From an uncultured Bacteroidales bacterium (lineage in GTDB: Bacteria; Bacteroidota; Bacteroidia; Bacteroidales; Bacteroidaceae), in assembly GCA_902763885.1 (NCBI GenBank), contig CACWTU010000004.1:1-64000 (forward strand): DNA of 64,000 nt. The letters run 5' to 3'. The position numbers were made by a program, and so were the translations under genes. Numbering within the stretch: the stretch's first letter is position 1; each line of letters starts with the position of its first letter. Below are positions 38,591-48,770 of the stretch, one piece after another. The notes beneath the pieces are model-generated. The model was given only the letters and a program-made list of their open reading frames with translations, did not search any database and was not told where the DNA came from.

Positions 38591-39343
38591 TATTATTGTC
38601 TGCCCGTCGTAGGCAAACTGTACGTGGGGCGGGAATTTTGCATTCATGATTGCGTGCATGCCGGCGCGATGGCTCATGTGCACAAAATATGTCTCCCTTG
38701 CACCTACTCTCTCGGCAAACAGAACTGCCTGGCGCACATTCTGGTGTGTGGGATGTTCCTTGGTATGAAGCGCGTTTACAATGAGCGTCTCTGTGCCTTC
38801 AATGAGCTTGAAACTCTCGTCGTCAATGCTTTTCATATCCGTGATATATGTGAGACTGCCTATCCTGAATCCAAGTATGGGCAGATTGCCGTGCATAACG
38901 CGTATGGGCAATATTTCCAGGTCACCCACCTTAAACTTATTGCCGGGTTGAATTTCACGTAATTCCATATGAGGTACACGAGGGCTGATTTCACGGCTGA
39001 AACAATACGGCATACTCTGCATGATATGACTTATCACGTTTCTCTCGGCATATATCGGAATGGTAGTCGTGGTGCAGTACGGACGCAGGTCATCAAGGCC
39101 TCCTATATGATCATAATGCTCATGCGTAACAATCACAGCATCAAGCTTTTCTAAGCCTGTCCTTAAAGCCTGTTGACGGAAATCGGGGCCACAGTCTATT
39201 ATGACTGTAGTGGTGCCGGTTTCTAAAAGGGCCGATGTGCGCAGACGCTTGTCATGAGGGTCTGTTGACTGGCAGGTCTGGCAATGACAGCACATTTCAG
39301 GCACGCCGATTGAGGTTCCTGTTCCAAGAAAAGTAAGTTTCAT
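38579..39343 (-). CDS. MBL-fold metallohydrolase (PhnP-like)
   Basis: A 254-residue protein. The metal motif THEHYDHIGG (HxHxDH) is present, with a DCGPDF segment before it and FVHMSHR later. Near the N-terminus, MCCHCQTCQS adds a Cys pair like PhnP cyclic phosphodiesterases. The substrate could be a cyclic phosphate ester but is not proven. The last residues I-E-N and the stop codon are encoded by the ATTGAGA repeat. The start overlaps the murB stop by four bases. Confidence 0.88.
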   Translation of the reverse strand: MKLTFLGTGTSIGVPEMCCHCQTCQSTDPHDKRLRTSALLETGTTTVIIDCGPDFRQQALRTGLEKLDAVIVTHEHYDHIGGLDDLRPYCTTTTIPIYAERNVISHIMQSMPYCFSREISPRVPHMELREIQPGNKFKVGDLEILPIRVMHGNLPILGFRIGSLTYITDMKSIDDESFKLIEGTETLIVNALHTKEHPTHQNVRQAVLFAERVGARETYFVHMSHRAGMHAIMNAKFPPHVQFAYDGQTIIIEN

Positions 39344-40341
39344 ATGTAGTTAACCTCAGTAGTGAGAGTTATTCCGAATTTCTGTTTTACATCTTCAATA
39401 ATGGTGTCAGCCAGACGTTTGACATCTACACCGGTGGCACCACCCTTGTTTACAAGCACAAGCGCCTGTTTTTCATATACGGCGGCAGGGCCCAATGAAC
39501 GGCCTTTCCAGCCTGTTTTCTCAATGAGCCAGCCCGCAGGAACCTTGACCATTCCGTCCGGTGCGGGATATGACGGGACATCGGGATAGTTACTCCTTAT
39601 TATATTGAACTCCTGCTCTGATATTACCGGATTCATAAAGAAACTGCCGGCATTGCCAAGTAGCTTGGGATCAGGCAGTTTGCTTTCGCGTATTGCAATA
39701 ACCGCCTTGCGTATGTTCTCAAGTGTGGGGCCACCCAGACGCTCAACCTCCTGTGCAATGGCACCGTAGCCAAGTTTGGGCTGCGCAACCTTGGAGAGAG
39801 TGAAGATAACGTATGTGACGGCATATTGCCCTTTCAGTTCATTCTTGAAAATACTCTGACGGTATGCATAACGGCACTGCGCATTGGTAAAGTCACGCTC
39901 GCTGCCATCGGCCAGGCAGATGGTCTGGACAGTATCTATAACATCCTTTGCCTCAACACCGTATGCACCTATATTTTGGACTGCGCTGGCTCCCACCTCA
40001 CCGGGAATGGCAGAGAGATTCTCTACACCCCAGTATCCGTTTATGGAACACCATGCAACAAAATCATCCCATACTACACCGGCTCCGACCCTGACATGGA
40101 CGTGGTCTGAATCGCCACCTATTACCTCTATCGATGATATGGTTGAGTGAAGCACGGTACCTCTGAAATCACCCATAAACAGCAGATTGCTGCCGCCTCC
40201 TATCATGAGAATGGGCTGTTCAATATCATGCAGAACGTTTTTCAGCTCATCTGTTGAGGCCCAGTCAATCAGGCTGTCTGCCCTAATGTCCATACCGAAA
40301 GTATTCCTGTCGGCAAGTGAACAATTGTCTCTTATTGTCAT
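39340..40341 (-). CDS. murB: UDP-N-acetylenolpyruvoylglucosamine reductase
   Basis: A 333-residue FAD enzyme reducing UDP-GlcNAc-enolpyruvate to UDP-MurNAc for peptidoglycan. The FAD-binding segment ILMIGGGSNLLF is present, the proton-donor Ser is in LGNAGSFFMNP, and the C-terminal Glu lies in TTEVNYI. The length and Tyr-containing loop fit the type I enzyme, as in E. coli. It is divergent from pheS. Confidence 0.96.
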   Translation of the reverse strand: MTIRDNCSLADRNTFGMDIRADSLIDWASTDELKNVLHDIEQPILMIGGGSNLLFMGDFRGTVLHSTISSIEVIGGDSDHVHVRVGAGVVWDDFVAWCSINGYWGVENLSAIPGEVGASAVQNIGAYGVEAKDVIDTVQTICLADGSERDFTNAQCRYAYRQSIFKNELKGQYAVTYVIFTLSKVAQPKLGYGAIAQEVERLGGPTLENIRKAVIAIRESKLPDPKLLGNAGSFFMNPVISEQEFNIIRSNYPDVPSYPAPDGMVKVPAGWLIEKTGWKGRSLGPAAVYEKQALVLVNKGGATGVDVKRLADTIIEDVKQKFGITLTTEVNYI

Positions 40342-40363
40342 GCTGCAAAATTACTCAAACAAA

Positions 40364-40394
40364 TTGGTGTTACGCGTCTTTTTTGCTATTTTTG
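40364..40394 (+). promoter_or_regulatory. pheS promoter
   Basis: TTG (40364-40366), 20 bases, TATTTTTG (40387-40394): a full Bacteroidetes promoter match 23 bases before the pheS ATG. It rules out the upstream ATGs in the same frame. Confidence 0.7.
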
Positions 40395-40417
40395 CACCTC
40401 GAAAAAAAGCATCAGAG

Positions 40418-41437
40418 ATGATTGAGAAAATTGAACAGTTAATCAGTGAGATAAACAATCTTAAGGCACAGTCAGCCGAAGAGCTTGAATCACTTAGACT
40501 TAAATATTTGAGCAAGAAGGGCGCCATCAATGACCTTATGGCCGATTTCCGTAACGTGCCTGCCGAGAGCAAGCGTGAGGTTGGCCAGAAACTCAATGAG
40601 CTCAAGAACCTGGCTCAGGAGAAGATCAACAGCCTTAAGGAGGCTTTTGAGGCCAAGAAGGCTGTCGATGAGAAGCCAGACCTGACCCGTACCGCCTATC
40701 CCGTTGAGCTTGGCACACGTCATCCGCTCAATATTGTCAAGAATGAGATAATTGAGATTTTCTCACGCTTGGGTTTCGTCCTTGCCGATGGTCCTGAGGT
40801 TGAAGATGACTGGCATGTATTCTCAGCCATGAACTTTGCAGAGGATCACCCCGCACGTGACATGCAGGATACATTCTTCGTAGAGGCACATCCCGATATC
40901 ATCCTGCGCACACATACATCATCAGTTCAGAGCCGCGTAATGGAGGTTACACAGCCCCCTATCCGCATCATCTGCCCGGGTCGTGTATATCGTAATGAGG
41001 CCATCAGCTATCGCGCACACTGCTTCTTCCATCAGGTTGAGGCCCTTTATGTAGATAAGAACGTAAGCTTTACAGACCTCAAGCAGGTACTGCTCTACTT
41101 TGCACAGCAGATGTTCGGCCCCGATACCAAGATACGTCTGCGCCCCAGCTACTTCCCGTTCACGGAGCCGTCAGCTGAGATGGACATCAGTTGCAACATC
41201 TGCGGCGGTAAGGGTTGCCCCTTCTGCAAGGGTACCGGTTGGGTTGAGATCCTGGGTTGCGGTATGGTACACCCCAATGTGCTGGAGCTCAACGGCATAA
41301 ACAGCAAGGAATATACCGGTTTCGCTCTTGGTATGGGTATAGAGCGCATAACCAACCTTAAATACCAGGTCAAGGACCTGCGCATGTTCTCTGAGAACGA
41401 CGTACGTTTCCTCAAGGAGTTTGAGGCAGCAAACTGA
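40418..41437 (+). CDS. pheS: Phenylalanyl-tRNA synthetase alpha subunit
   Basis: A 339-residue class II subunit charging tRNA-Phe with PheT, which is not in this window. The N-terminal coiled coil (IEKIEQLISEINNLKAQS) is normal. Motif 2 is CPGRVYRNEAIS, motif 3 is ALGMGIERITNL. A Cys-rich segment (CNICGGKGCPFCKGTGW) may bind zinc. The start at 40418 is set by the promoter at 40364-40394 and by family length; earlier ATGs would extend it over the promoter. Confidence 0.96.
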   Translation: MIEKIEQLISEINNLKAQSAEELESLRLKYLSKKGAINDLMADFRNVPAESKREVGQKLNELKNLAQEKINSLKEAFEAKKAVDEKPDLTRTAYPVELGTRHPLNIVKNEIIEIFSRLGFVLADGPEVEDDWHVFSAMNFAEDHPARDMQDTFFVEAHPDIILRTHTSSVQSRVMEVTQPPIRIICPGRVYRNEAISYRAHCFFHQVEALYVDKNVSFTDLKQVLLYFAQQMFGPDTKIRLRPSYFPFTEPSAEMDISCNICGGKGCPFCKGTGWVEILGCGMVHPNVLELNGINSKEYTGFALGMGIERITNLKYQVKDLRMFSENDVRFLKEFEAAN

Positions 41438-41449
41438 TAACACTTCCCT

Positions 41450-42085
41450 ATGAAAAAAAGGGAACTATATGATTTATGCAGCCAGAGGCTGGCCAAGGAA
41501 TATCCAGCAGCCGCCACTGAGCTGCATTTTTCATCTCCATATGAGCTGCTTGTGGCAGTGATGCTCTCAGCGCAATGCACCGACAAGCGTGTCAATATGG
41601 TAACCCCAGCCCTTTTCAAGGCATTCCCCACAGTTCAGGATATGGCCGCCGCCACGCCGGGACAGATATTTCCGTTTGTAAGAAGTGTTTCATATCCAAA
41701 TGCCAAATCGGAGCATCTTGCCGAGATGGCACGTATGGTATGCGAGCGGTTTAACGGTGAGATTCCGCAGACCATGGATGAAATGGTTTCACTGCCTGGC
41801 GTAGGCCGCAAAACAGCCAATGTAATGCTTGCAGTGGCATTCGGAGGACAGGCAATGCCTGTTGACACTCATGTATTCCGCGTAAGCCACCGCATAGGTC
41901 TTGTGCCCGAAAGCTGCACCACTCCGCTTAGTGTTGAAAAGGAACTTGTAAAATACTTTCAGCATGACAGACTCTCTGATGCCCATCATTGGCTCATACT
42001 CCACGGCCGCTATGTCTGTACTGCCCGCGCCCCCAAATGCGCCGCATGCTGCCTGAACGATATCTGTCGCAGTAGCAATTATTAG
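41450..42085 (+). CDS. nth: Endonuclease III
   Basis: A 211-residue base-excision enzyme removing oxidised pyrimidines. The HhH motif LPGVGRKTANVML holds the catalytic Lys, VDTHVFRVSHRIG holds the Asp, and four Cys spaced C-x6-C-x2-C-x5-C near the C-terminus bind a [4Fe-4S] cluster. All key residues are intact. It follows pheS by 12 bases. Confidence 0.96.
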   Translation: MKKRELYDLCSQRLAKEYPAAATELHFSSPYELLVAVMLSAQCTDKRVNMVTPALFKAFPTVQDMAAATPGQIFPFVRSVSYPNAKSEHLAEMARMVCERFNGEIPQTMDEMVSLPGVGRKTANVMLAVAFGGQAMPVDTHVFRVSHRIGLVPESCTTPLSVEKELVKYFQHDRLSDAHHWLILHGRYVCTARAPKCAACCLNDICRSSNY

Positions 42086-42129
42086 AAATAATTGACGCTC
42101 CAAATAGGCTTATTTTGAGCGGATTTATG

Positions 42130-42137
42130 TAATTTTG
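42130..42137 (+). promoter_or_regulatory. -7 box of serine acetyltransferase promoter
   Basis: TAATTTTG, an exact -7 match. It overlaps the first ATG of the frame at 42135, so translation must begin later, at 42147 or 42156. No -33 at correct spacing was found. Confidence 0.5.
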
Positions 42138-42146
42138 CAGCCAATT

Positions 42147-42983
42147 ATGAAGGCAATGGAACAGAAAGATATATTTGAAAGCATCAGAGACGTCAAAAAA
42201 GCTCTGCAGAAAGCTGATAAATACATTCCCAAAGTTGAGGAGCGTTCAATAGACCGCGCTGAGATAAAGGAGGCTGTCAAACTATTCCGTCATGTGGTGT
42301 TTGGCAACTTTTTCGGTGCGCTTGATCTCTCCACTTCACTGAGCCGCCTCTATTCAATCCTGTCACATCAGATAGGTTATATAGGCCGCATATTCCATGA
42401 GCCCCTTCCATGTTGTGCTGAGGATATGGCCCAGCAGTTCATTGAGAGCATTCCTGAACTGCGCCGTCTGCTTGGTACTGATGTCAAAGCTATATTTGAT
42501 GGTGATCCCGCAGCCGTAAGCCATGAGGAGGTAATACTGTGCTATCCTTCACTTGTAGCCATGGTGCACTACCGTATGGCACATCGCCTGCTTGAGATAG
42601 GTGTTCCTATCCTGCCCCGTGTCATCACGGAACTGGCACATTCACTCACAGGTATAGACATCCATCCGGGAGCACAAATCGGCGAGTATTTCAGCATAGA
42701 TCATGGTACCGGCGTGGTTATCGGAGAGACTGCAATCATAGGCAATCATGTTCAACTCTATCAGGGAGTTACGCTTGGCGCCAAGAGCTTCAAGTTTGAT
42801 GAGAACGGCAATCCCATCAACATACCGCGTCATCCCATCATTGAGGATAATGTGGTAATCTACTCAAACACTTCAGTACTTGGCCGCGTAACCATCGGAC
42901 ATGATTCCATAATAGGCGGTAACGTATGGCTTACGCTTGACCTGCCGCCCCACTCCAAGTTTTTTCAGAACAGAGAGAAATAA
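42147..42983 (+). CDS. cysE: Serine O-acetyltransferase (EpsC/CysE family)
   Basis: About 278 residues. A helical N-terminal domain precedes a left-handed beta helix with hexapeptide repeats (GVDIHPGAQIGEYFSIDH...GVVIGETAIIGNHVQLYQGV). It transfers acetyl from acetyl-CoA to serine, the first step to cysteine. The IDHGTGVVIGE segment holds the catalytic Asp-His pair. The C-terminus ends early (PPHSKFFQNREK). I rejected the ATG at 42135, which lies in the -7 box; 42156 is also possible. Confidence 0.9.
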   Translation: MKAMEQKDIFESIRDVKKALQKADKYIPKVEERSIDRAEIKEAVKLFRHVVFGNFFGALDLSTSLSRLYSILSHQIGYIGRIFHEPLPCCAEDMAQQFIESIPELRRLLGTDVKAIFDGDPAAVSHEEVILCYPSLVAMVHYRMAHRLLEIGVPILPRVITELAHSLTGIDIHPGAQIGEYFSIDHGTGVVIGETAIIGNHVQLYQGVTLGAKSFKFDENGNPINIPRHPIIEDNVVIYSNTSVLGRVTIGHDSIIGGNVWLTLDLPPHSKFFQNREK

Positions 42984-43010
42984 CATTAACCATTAAATAA
43001 CAGAATTACT

Positions 43011-44261
43011 ATGACAATTGACAAATTCAACTTCGCTGGAAAGAAGACTTTCGTGCGCGTTGACTTCAACGTTCCTGTTGATGAGAACTTCAACATCACC
43101 GATGATACCCGTATCGTCGCTGCTATGCCTACCCTCAAGAAGATCATCGCCGATGGCGGTCGTCTGATCATCGCTTCACACATGGGTCGTCCCAAGAAGA
43201 ACCCGGATCCCAAGTACTCACTCAAGCACATCCTGAAACACGTTTCAGAGTGCCTTGGCGTTGATGTAAAGTTCGCTGAGGACTGCGCTAAGGCTCAGGA
43301 GCAGGTTGCCGCTCTTAAGGACGGTGAGGCTCTGCTGCTTGAGAACGTACGTTTCTACGCTGAGGAGGAAGGCAAGCCCCGTGGCATTGAGAAGGAGGAT
43401 CCCGCATACGATGCTGCCAAGAAGGAACTCAAGGCTGCCCAGAAGGAATTTGCCAAGACTCTGGCTTCATACGCTGACGTTTATGTAAACGATGCATTCG
43501 GTACCGCTCACCGCAAGCACGCTACCACAGCTGTTATGGCTGACTTCTTTGACGCTGACCACAAGATGTTCGGCTACCTCATGGAGAAGGAGGTTGTAGC
43601 TGTTGAGAAGGTTCTGAACAACTCTGTTAAGCCCGTAACCGCTATCATCGGTGGTTCAAAGGTATCTTCAAAGATCACCATCATCGAGAACCTGCTGCAG
43701 AAGGTTGATAACCTGGTTATCATAGGTGGTATGGCTTACACATTCGTTCTTGCCAAGGGCGGTAAGGTTGGTAACTCACTTTGCGAGCCTGATCAGGTTG
43801 ACGTAGCTCTGGCAGTTCTCAAGAAGGCTGAGGAGCTGGGCGTAAAGATCGTTCTGCCCGTTGACTGCCTTGCAGCCGATAAGTTTGACAACAACGCCAA
43901 CACTCAGGTTGTTGACAACAACAACGTACCCGATGGTTGGGAAGGTATGGATATAGGTCCTGCTTCAGCCAAGGCTATGGCAAGCGTTATCGAGTCATCC
44001 AAGACCATCCTTTGGAACGGTCCTGCCGGTGTATTTGAGTTCAGCAACTTCCAGGCCGGTACAAAGGCTATCGCTACTGCAGTTGCCAATGCAACCTCTA
44101 AGAACGGTGCATTCTCACTCGTAGGTGGCGGTGACTCTGTAAGCGCTGTAAAGCAGTTCGGTTTTGCCGATAAGGTATCATACGTATCAACCGGTGGCGG
44201 TGCCCTGCTCGAGGCTATTGAGGGCAAGATTCTGCCGGGTATCGCAGCTATCAAGGGATAA
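43011..44261 (+). CDS. pgk: Phosphoglycerate kinase
   Basis: A 416-residue glycolytic enzyme moving phosphate between 1,3-bisphosphoglycerate and [11 protein letters not shown] is the substrate site, ASHMGRPK follows, and [10 protein letters not shown] binds the nucleotide. Codon use is strongly biased, as expected for a highly expressed gene. It follows cysE by 27 bases and ends before a strong terminator at 44307. Confidence 0.97.
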   Translation: MTIDKFNFAGKKTFVRVDFNVPVDENFNITDDTRIVAAMPTLKKIIADGGRLIIASHMGRPKKNPDPKYSLKHILKHVSECLGVDVKFAEDCAKAQEQVAALKDGEALLLENVRFYAEEEGKPRGIEKEDPAYDAAKKELKAAQKEFAKTLASYADVYVNDAFGTAHRKHATTAVMADFFDADHKMFGYLMEKEVVAVEKVLNNSVKPVTAIIGGSKVSSKITIIENLLQKVDNLVIIGGMAYTFVLAKGGKVGNSLCEPDQVDVALAVLKKAEELGVKIVLPVDCLAADKFDNNANTQVVDNNNVPDGWEGMDIGPASAKAMASVIESSKTILWNGPAGVFEFSNFQAGTKAIATAVANATSKNGAFSLVGGGDSVSAVKQFGFADKVSYVSTGGGALLEAIEGKILPGIAAIKG

Positions 44262-44297
44262 TCTGCAACTTAGCAGGTTATATCCGCGAAATATTTG

Positions 44298-44305
44298 TAA
44301 ATTTG
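44298..44305 (+). promoter_or_regulatory. -7 box of TPR gene promoter
   Basis: TAAATTTG, an exact -7 match. It lies directly before the pgk terminator, so a transcript starting about 44312 would begin inside the hairpin region. Confidence 0.4.
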
Positions 44306-44306
44306 G

Positions 44307-44332
44307 AACCGCAGGAGTTTTTTCCTGCGGTT
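44307..44332 (+). terminator. pgk terminator
   Basis: Perfect 10-bp arms AACCGCAGGA/TCCTGCGGTT with a 6-base loop, followed by TCTTATTTTA, 46 bases after the pgk stop. Confidence 0.75.
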
Positions 44333-44347
44333 TCTTATTTTACCAAG

Positions 44348-46480
44348 ATGGTTGTTGAAACGGATTTGAAGAAGCGTGCAGAGCGCATAAAGGAACTCTT
44401 GCTCAGTTCATCCCTTAAGGAGGCTCTTGAACAGATTCAGGCACAGATGGCCGGTGTTACGGATTGGTCTATCCTGTCCCGTTTTGAGGATATAGACCGA
44501 TCATACAAGTATATGCTGCAGTATTTCAGCCAGGGTTCACCTGATGACCATCGTGACAGCGTATATCACCAGCTTGTACGCCGTTCACTCATCCTTAACG
44601 ATGATGTGCTCCAGGCGCGTCTGCAACCTGAGTCCATGCTTCTTTACTATCAGCATCTTCGTTCACGTCTTTCAAGCAGCGAGACTATCGAGAGCCTCAG
44701 GGCTGAACTTGAATCATTCGTAGATACTCATGACACCAGCCTGCATGAACACACCCTCACTCAGCTGTTTGACCTGATATGGACTAACGGCCAATGGAGT
44801 TCACAAGATTCAACCTTGTTATTGGAACTCATTGATTCTCCGTTGGTTATAGATGATGATTCTGCGCTCGTGGTAAGTGCAGTCACGCTGTCACTCATGG
44901 AACGTTTTGATCCGCTTAAATGCATGTTCCTGTGTCAGGCGGCAGAGAACCTAAGTCTTGCGGTCTCTATCCGCGCCTTGACAGGCCTGGCCGTCTCACT
45001 GTTGGGTTATAAGGATGTCCTGCCCTATTTCCCGGAAATAAAAGACCGCATAACGCTGTTATCGGATGTACCGGGTATACGTGAGCGTATGCTTAAGGTG
45101 CAGATGGCGCTGCTTCTGTGCCGTGAAACCAAGGAGATAGACCGCCGTATGCGTGAGGAGTTCATTCCCACCATGCTGCGTAACCCCAAACTCGGTGACC
45201 TGATGCGTGAGGAACTGGAGCGTGATGATGTCAGCCCAGACTGGATGGAATGGATTGAGAAACCTGAAATCAAGGACAAGCTTATGCAGATGTCGGAACT
45301 CCAGATGGAGGGTGCCGATGTCTATATGAGCACATTCTCAAACCTCAAGAACTATCCGTTTTTCCGTTCCATATCCAACTGGTTCCGCGTTTTCAGCATG
45401 GACCAGCCGGATGTAAAGAGTGCATTCGGAACTGATGGAGTTACTTCAACCATCGGCAAATCAATGCTCTCAAGCCATATATTCTGTAATTCAGACAAGT
45501 ATTCATTTGCCCTTACATTCTCACAGATACCGCGTGAACAGCGTGAGATGATAACAGGCCAGCTTAATGATGAAGCCATTGAATCAATGAATGAAAAGGA
45601 TTCAAGCCCGTCGCCCGTTGATGTTACCGAGACATTCTCCGCCCGGCAATATACTCAGGACCTGTACCGTTTCTTCAATCTATTCTCACGCCGTCACGAG
45701 TTTAGGGATCCCTTTGCTACAGACTTTAACCTGCTCATAGATACACCATTATCCATACTTCTCCAAACTGATGAATCAGAACAGAAGATAGCGGCTTGGC
45801 TTTTGCAGAAGAACTATTTTGAGGAGGCCGTAAACGTATTCAGGCTTATGGAGAAACATGCCAACTCCTATTCAACTGACTACAGGTTCTATCAGCAGTA
45901 TGGTTATGCCCTGCAACGTACACAATCCTATAAGGATGCGCTTGAGGCCTATCGCCGATCGGATATACTCCAGTCAAACAACAACTGGACCATGCGCCAT
46001 TCGGCACAGTGCTTGAGGATTCTCGGAGAGCCGGAGGAAGCCCTTAAACTACTCCTGGAGGCTGAGAAGAACAGCGCTGACAACCTCTCGCTGCAGATTC
46101 AGATAGGCGATTGTCTGGTTGACCTTAAACGCTACGAGGAGGCACTTACACGCTTCTTCAAGGTGGATTATCTCAAGCCAGATTATCCCAAGGCTTGGCG
46201 TGCCATCGGCTGGTGCGCCTTCCTGGCAGGCCGATATGACCGCGCCATAGAGTACTACAGCAAGCTTCTCAGCTCAAAACCCACAGGTAATGATTGCCTC
46301 AATGCCGGTCATGCATATCTTGTCAGCCATAACATCCAGATGGCTGTTTCTCTCTACAGGCAGTGCAGCAGTATTATGGGTAAGGATGAGTTTGAATCTG
46401 AATTTGACAAGGACCGTTCCATCCTCATAAGCAAGGGTATATCGGAACAGGATTTTCCTCTTCTGCTTGATCTGATTTGA
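44348..46480 (+). CDS. TPR-repeat protein
   Basis: About 710 residues. The N-terminal two thirds are helical with no recognised family. TPR-type repeats start near residue 500 (EEAVNVFRLMEKH, YGYALQRTQSYKDALEAYRR, GEPEEALKLLLEAEK, AWRAIGWCAFLAGRYDRAIEYY). No signal peptide is evident, so it is probably cytoplasmic. The start at 44348 avoids the terminator that the ATG at 44303 would cross. TPRs suggest a scaffold for protein contacts; function unknown. Confidence 0.8.
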   Translation: MVVETDLKKRAERIKELLLSSSLKEALEQIQAQMAGVTDWSILSRFEDIDRSYKYMLQYFSQGSPDDHRDSVYHQLVRRSLILNDDVLQARLQPESMLLYYQHLRSRLSSSETIESLRAELESFVDTHDTSLHEHTLTQLFDLIWTNGQWSSQDSTLLLELIDSPLVIDDDSALVVSAVTLSLMERFDPLKCMFLCQAAENLSLAVSIRALTGLAVSLLGYKDVLPYFPEIKDRITLLSDVPGIRERMLKVQMALLLCRETKEIDRRMREEFIPTMLRNPKLGDLMREELERDDVSPDWMEWIEKPEIKDKLMQMSELQMEGADVYMSTFSNLKNYPFFRSISNWFRVFSMDQPDVKSAFGTDGVTSTIGKSMLSSHIFCNSDKYSFALTFSQIPREQREMITGQLNDEAIESMNEKDSSPSPVDVTETFSARQYTQDLYRFFNLFSRRHEFRDPFATDFNLLIDTPLSILLQTDESEQKIAAWLLQKNYFEEAVNVFRLMEKHANSYSTDYRFYQQYGYALQRTQSYKDALEAYRRSDILQSNNNWTMRHSAQCLRILGEPEEALKLLLEAEKNSADNLSLQIQIGDCLVDLKRYEEALTRFFKVDYLKPDYPKAWRAIGWCAFLAGRYDRAIEYYSKLLSSKPTGNDCLNAGHAYLVSHNIQMAVSLYRQCSSIMGKDEFESEFDKDRSILISKGISEQDFPLLLDLI

Positions 46481-46520
46481 ATAGATTAGAAAAAAGGCTC
46501 GTTCAGACTTAACTTTTTGC

Positions 46521-46528
46521 TATTTTTG
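46521..46528 (+). promoter_or_regulatory. -7 box of GH43 gene promoter
   Basis: TATTTTTG, an exact -7 match, 76 bases before the GH43 ATG. Confidence 0.45.
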
Positions 46529-46603
46529 TAATCTAATTAAAGGCAGACCATAAATCTGCCCTAATGAATATAACCTAAAACCAATAATAACTAATAACTT
46601 CAA

Positions 46604-48751
46604 ATGAAAGCCAATAGACTTTTTGTCGGAGCATTGCTTCTGTCTTGCTCCGTAGTCCTGTCAACACAGGACGCATCCGCTGCGAAAAAGGTCCAGGAAG
46701 GCCAGGTAAAAGCTTCACAGCGATTTGTTCATAACTATGGTGGTCGTGGTAACCCCTATCTGCCTCTTTGGGAGCATGTTCCAGATGGCGAGCCCAAGGT
46801 ATTTGAGGATCCTGACCGTCCTGGTCATTACCGTGCATACATCATCGGTTCACACGATGTAAGTGCCAACCGTTACTGCGGTCCCGATATCCGCATCTGG
46901 TCAGCACCTATCGAGAACCTGAATGAGTGGCGTGATGACGGTCCTATTTTCACTTATCAGGCCTCCAATGGACGTTGGGACGTAATGTACGCTCCTGACC
47001 TGGTTGAGGTTATCGAGAAGGATGATAAAGGCAAGGACAAGAAGGTTTATTATCTCTATCCCCACAGCCGTGGTCCCCGTCGTGAGGCTATGGTCTGCAA
47101 GGGTGATCGTCCCGATGGCCCCTTCACTCCGCTCAACCTTGATGAGAATGAGGCTGCAATAGCAGGTAGCTGCATCGGATTTGATCCTTCTGTTTTCATT
47201 GAGAAGATAACTGACAAGAATGACCCCGACTATGCAAAGGGCTTCCGCGCATACGCTTACTGGGGCTTCCAGCACTCAACAGGTGCCCAGCTTGACCAGA
47301 ATACCATGTACTCTGTACGTCCCGGCACACAGGCTGTAGATCCCCTGCTCCCCGCCAGCTCAAGCTACGGCCGCGTACGTGACCGTCAGGGAACAGTCTA
47401 TACAGCTCTTGCAGAGGGTCAGGATCCCGGTGAGTTCAACTTCTTTGAGGCTTCATCAATCCGTCAGGTAGGTAACAAGTACGTCATGATATTCTCAGGT
47501 TACTCAGGTCCTGACTACGGTCTGGGCTCAACCAACTCAGCTCTGCGTTACTGCTATGCAGACTCTCCTCTGGGTCCCTGGAAGAGCGGCGGTGTAGCTG
47601 TTGACTCACGTGGTGTAACCCTTAATGAGGATGGAACCAAGCTCATGACCAGTAACTTTGCCCACAATACTCACGGTAGCATCCAGCAGATTGGTGACCA
47701 GTGGTACATTTTCTACCATCGTCCTCCAAGAGGCAACGGTAATGCCCGTCAGGCTATGGTTGCACCTATCAAGATTGAGTGGGATGAGAAGCCTGTATCA
47801 GAAGGCGGTAAGGTTAAGATCCACGGCTATGACCCCTATGCTCCCGATGAGATTTGGGAGGCTAAGGCTTCAAACGGTGACTGCTACAGCGGTGCAGAGG
47901 TAACATCTGAGGGATTCAATATCTACGGTCTGCCCCCCTACGCTTACTATTCAGCAGGTTATGCTTGCGTTTTCATGAACAAGGACGGCGGCCAGAACCG
48001 CAACTCACTTCAGGATACCTGGGACATCTGGCACAACGAGCAGATATGCAATGTTGACGCTGGTGATATTATCGGTTACAAATACTTTGGCCTGGGCGGT
48101 CTTAAGAAAGACAGCAAGGGTGTTGAGGCTTTTGACGGTACAACCTCAAAGCAGCATTCATCATTCAACGTATGGTTCAAGCGTACATCCGGTGAGGGCG
48201 GTATCAACATCAAGGTTATGATGGACGGCCCATGGAAGAATGACGTTTGGAACGGCAAGGAGATCGGTAAGATCAAGATTCCGGCCAACTCACCCGTTGA
48301 CAAGTTACAAAAGTATACCATTGATGTATCAGAGTTTGTAGATGATGTTGAGGGCAAGCATGCCATCTATCTGGTATTCGATGCTGCTACTGATGGCGCT
48401 ATCGGCCAGTTCTACGGTTGCGGTTTCAACAACAAGACCACATCACTCAAGCGCCCCGAACCTCCTACACTTAATGTCAAGATTGGCGGTAAGGAGATTG
48501 AGCTTCCTGCAGAGCCCGTTCACTCAAATGACAACAACGGCTACACTGACAACACTCATTATGAGATGGACTACAAGCTGGAGCCCGGTCAGAAGTCAAA
48601 GGTATCTGTAGAGTGCCTCTGGTCAACCATGCAGTTCTGGGTAGAGCAGATCAAGGGTGATGAGGGCACAGCCGTTATCACTGCTGAGTATCTGTTCCCT
48701 GGTACTACTAGCAAACAGACCAAGGTTTACAAGATCAATATCTCTAAGTAA
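46604..48751 (+). CDS. GH43-like glycoside hydrolase with CBM6-like domain
   Basis: A 715-residue secreted enzyme. A signal peptide (MKANRLFVGALLLSC...ASA) precedes a five-bladed propeller domain. Likely catalytic residues are the Asp in FEDPD, the Asp in MYAPD, and the general acid Glu in FFEASSI. A C-terminal region (about 440-590) with YKYFGLGG...FYGCGF resembles CBM6. GH43 enzymes act on arabinans, xylans or galactans; substrate cannot be read here. It is a single gene rather than part of a visible polysaccharide locus. Confidence 0.87.
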   Translation: MKANRLFVGALLLSCSVVLSTQDASAAKKVQEGQVKASQRFVHNYGGRGNPYLPLWEHVPDGEPKVFEDPDRPGHYRAYIIGSHDVSANRYCGPDIRIWSAPIENLNEWRDDGPIFTYQASNGRWDVMYAPDLVEVIEKDDKGKDKKVYYLYPHSRGPRREAMVCKGDRPDGPFTPLNLDENEAAIAGSCIGFDPSVFIEKITDKNDPDYAKGFRAYAYWGFQHSTGAQLDQNTMYSVRPGTQAVDPLLPASSSYGRVRDRQGTVYTALAEGQDPGEFNFFEASSIRQVGNKYVMIFSGYSGPDYGLGSTNSALRYCYADSPLGPWKSGGVAVDSRGVTLNEDGTKLMTSNFAHNTHGSIQQIGDQWYIFYHRPPRGNGNARQAMVAPIKIEWDEKPVSEGGKVKIHGYDPYAPDEIWEAKASNGDCYSGAEVTSEGFNIYGLPPYAYYSAGYACVFMNKDGGQNRNSLQDTWDIWHNEQICNVDAGDIIGYKYFGLGGLKKDSKGVEAFDGTTSKQHSSFNVWFKRTSGEGGINIKVMMDGPWKNDVWNGKEIGKIKIPANSPVDKLQKYTIDVSEFVDDVEGKHAIYLVFDAATDGAIGQFYGCGFNNKTTSLKRPEPPTLNVKIGGKEIELPAEPVHSNDNNGYTDNTHYEMDYKLEPGQKSKVSVECLWSTMQFWVEQIKGDEGTAVITAEYLFPGTTSKQTKVYKINISK

Positions 48752-48770
48752 TTTGATTCTTTAGCAAAGG

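Noticed and set aside
40187-40417. Upstream in-frame extension of pheS
   Set aside because: It overlaps the start of murB and the pheS promoter, and exceeds the family length.
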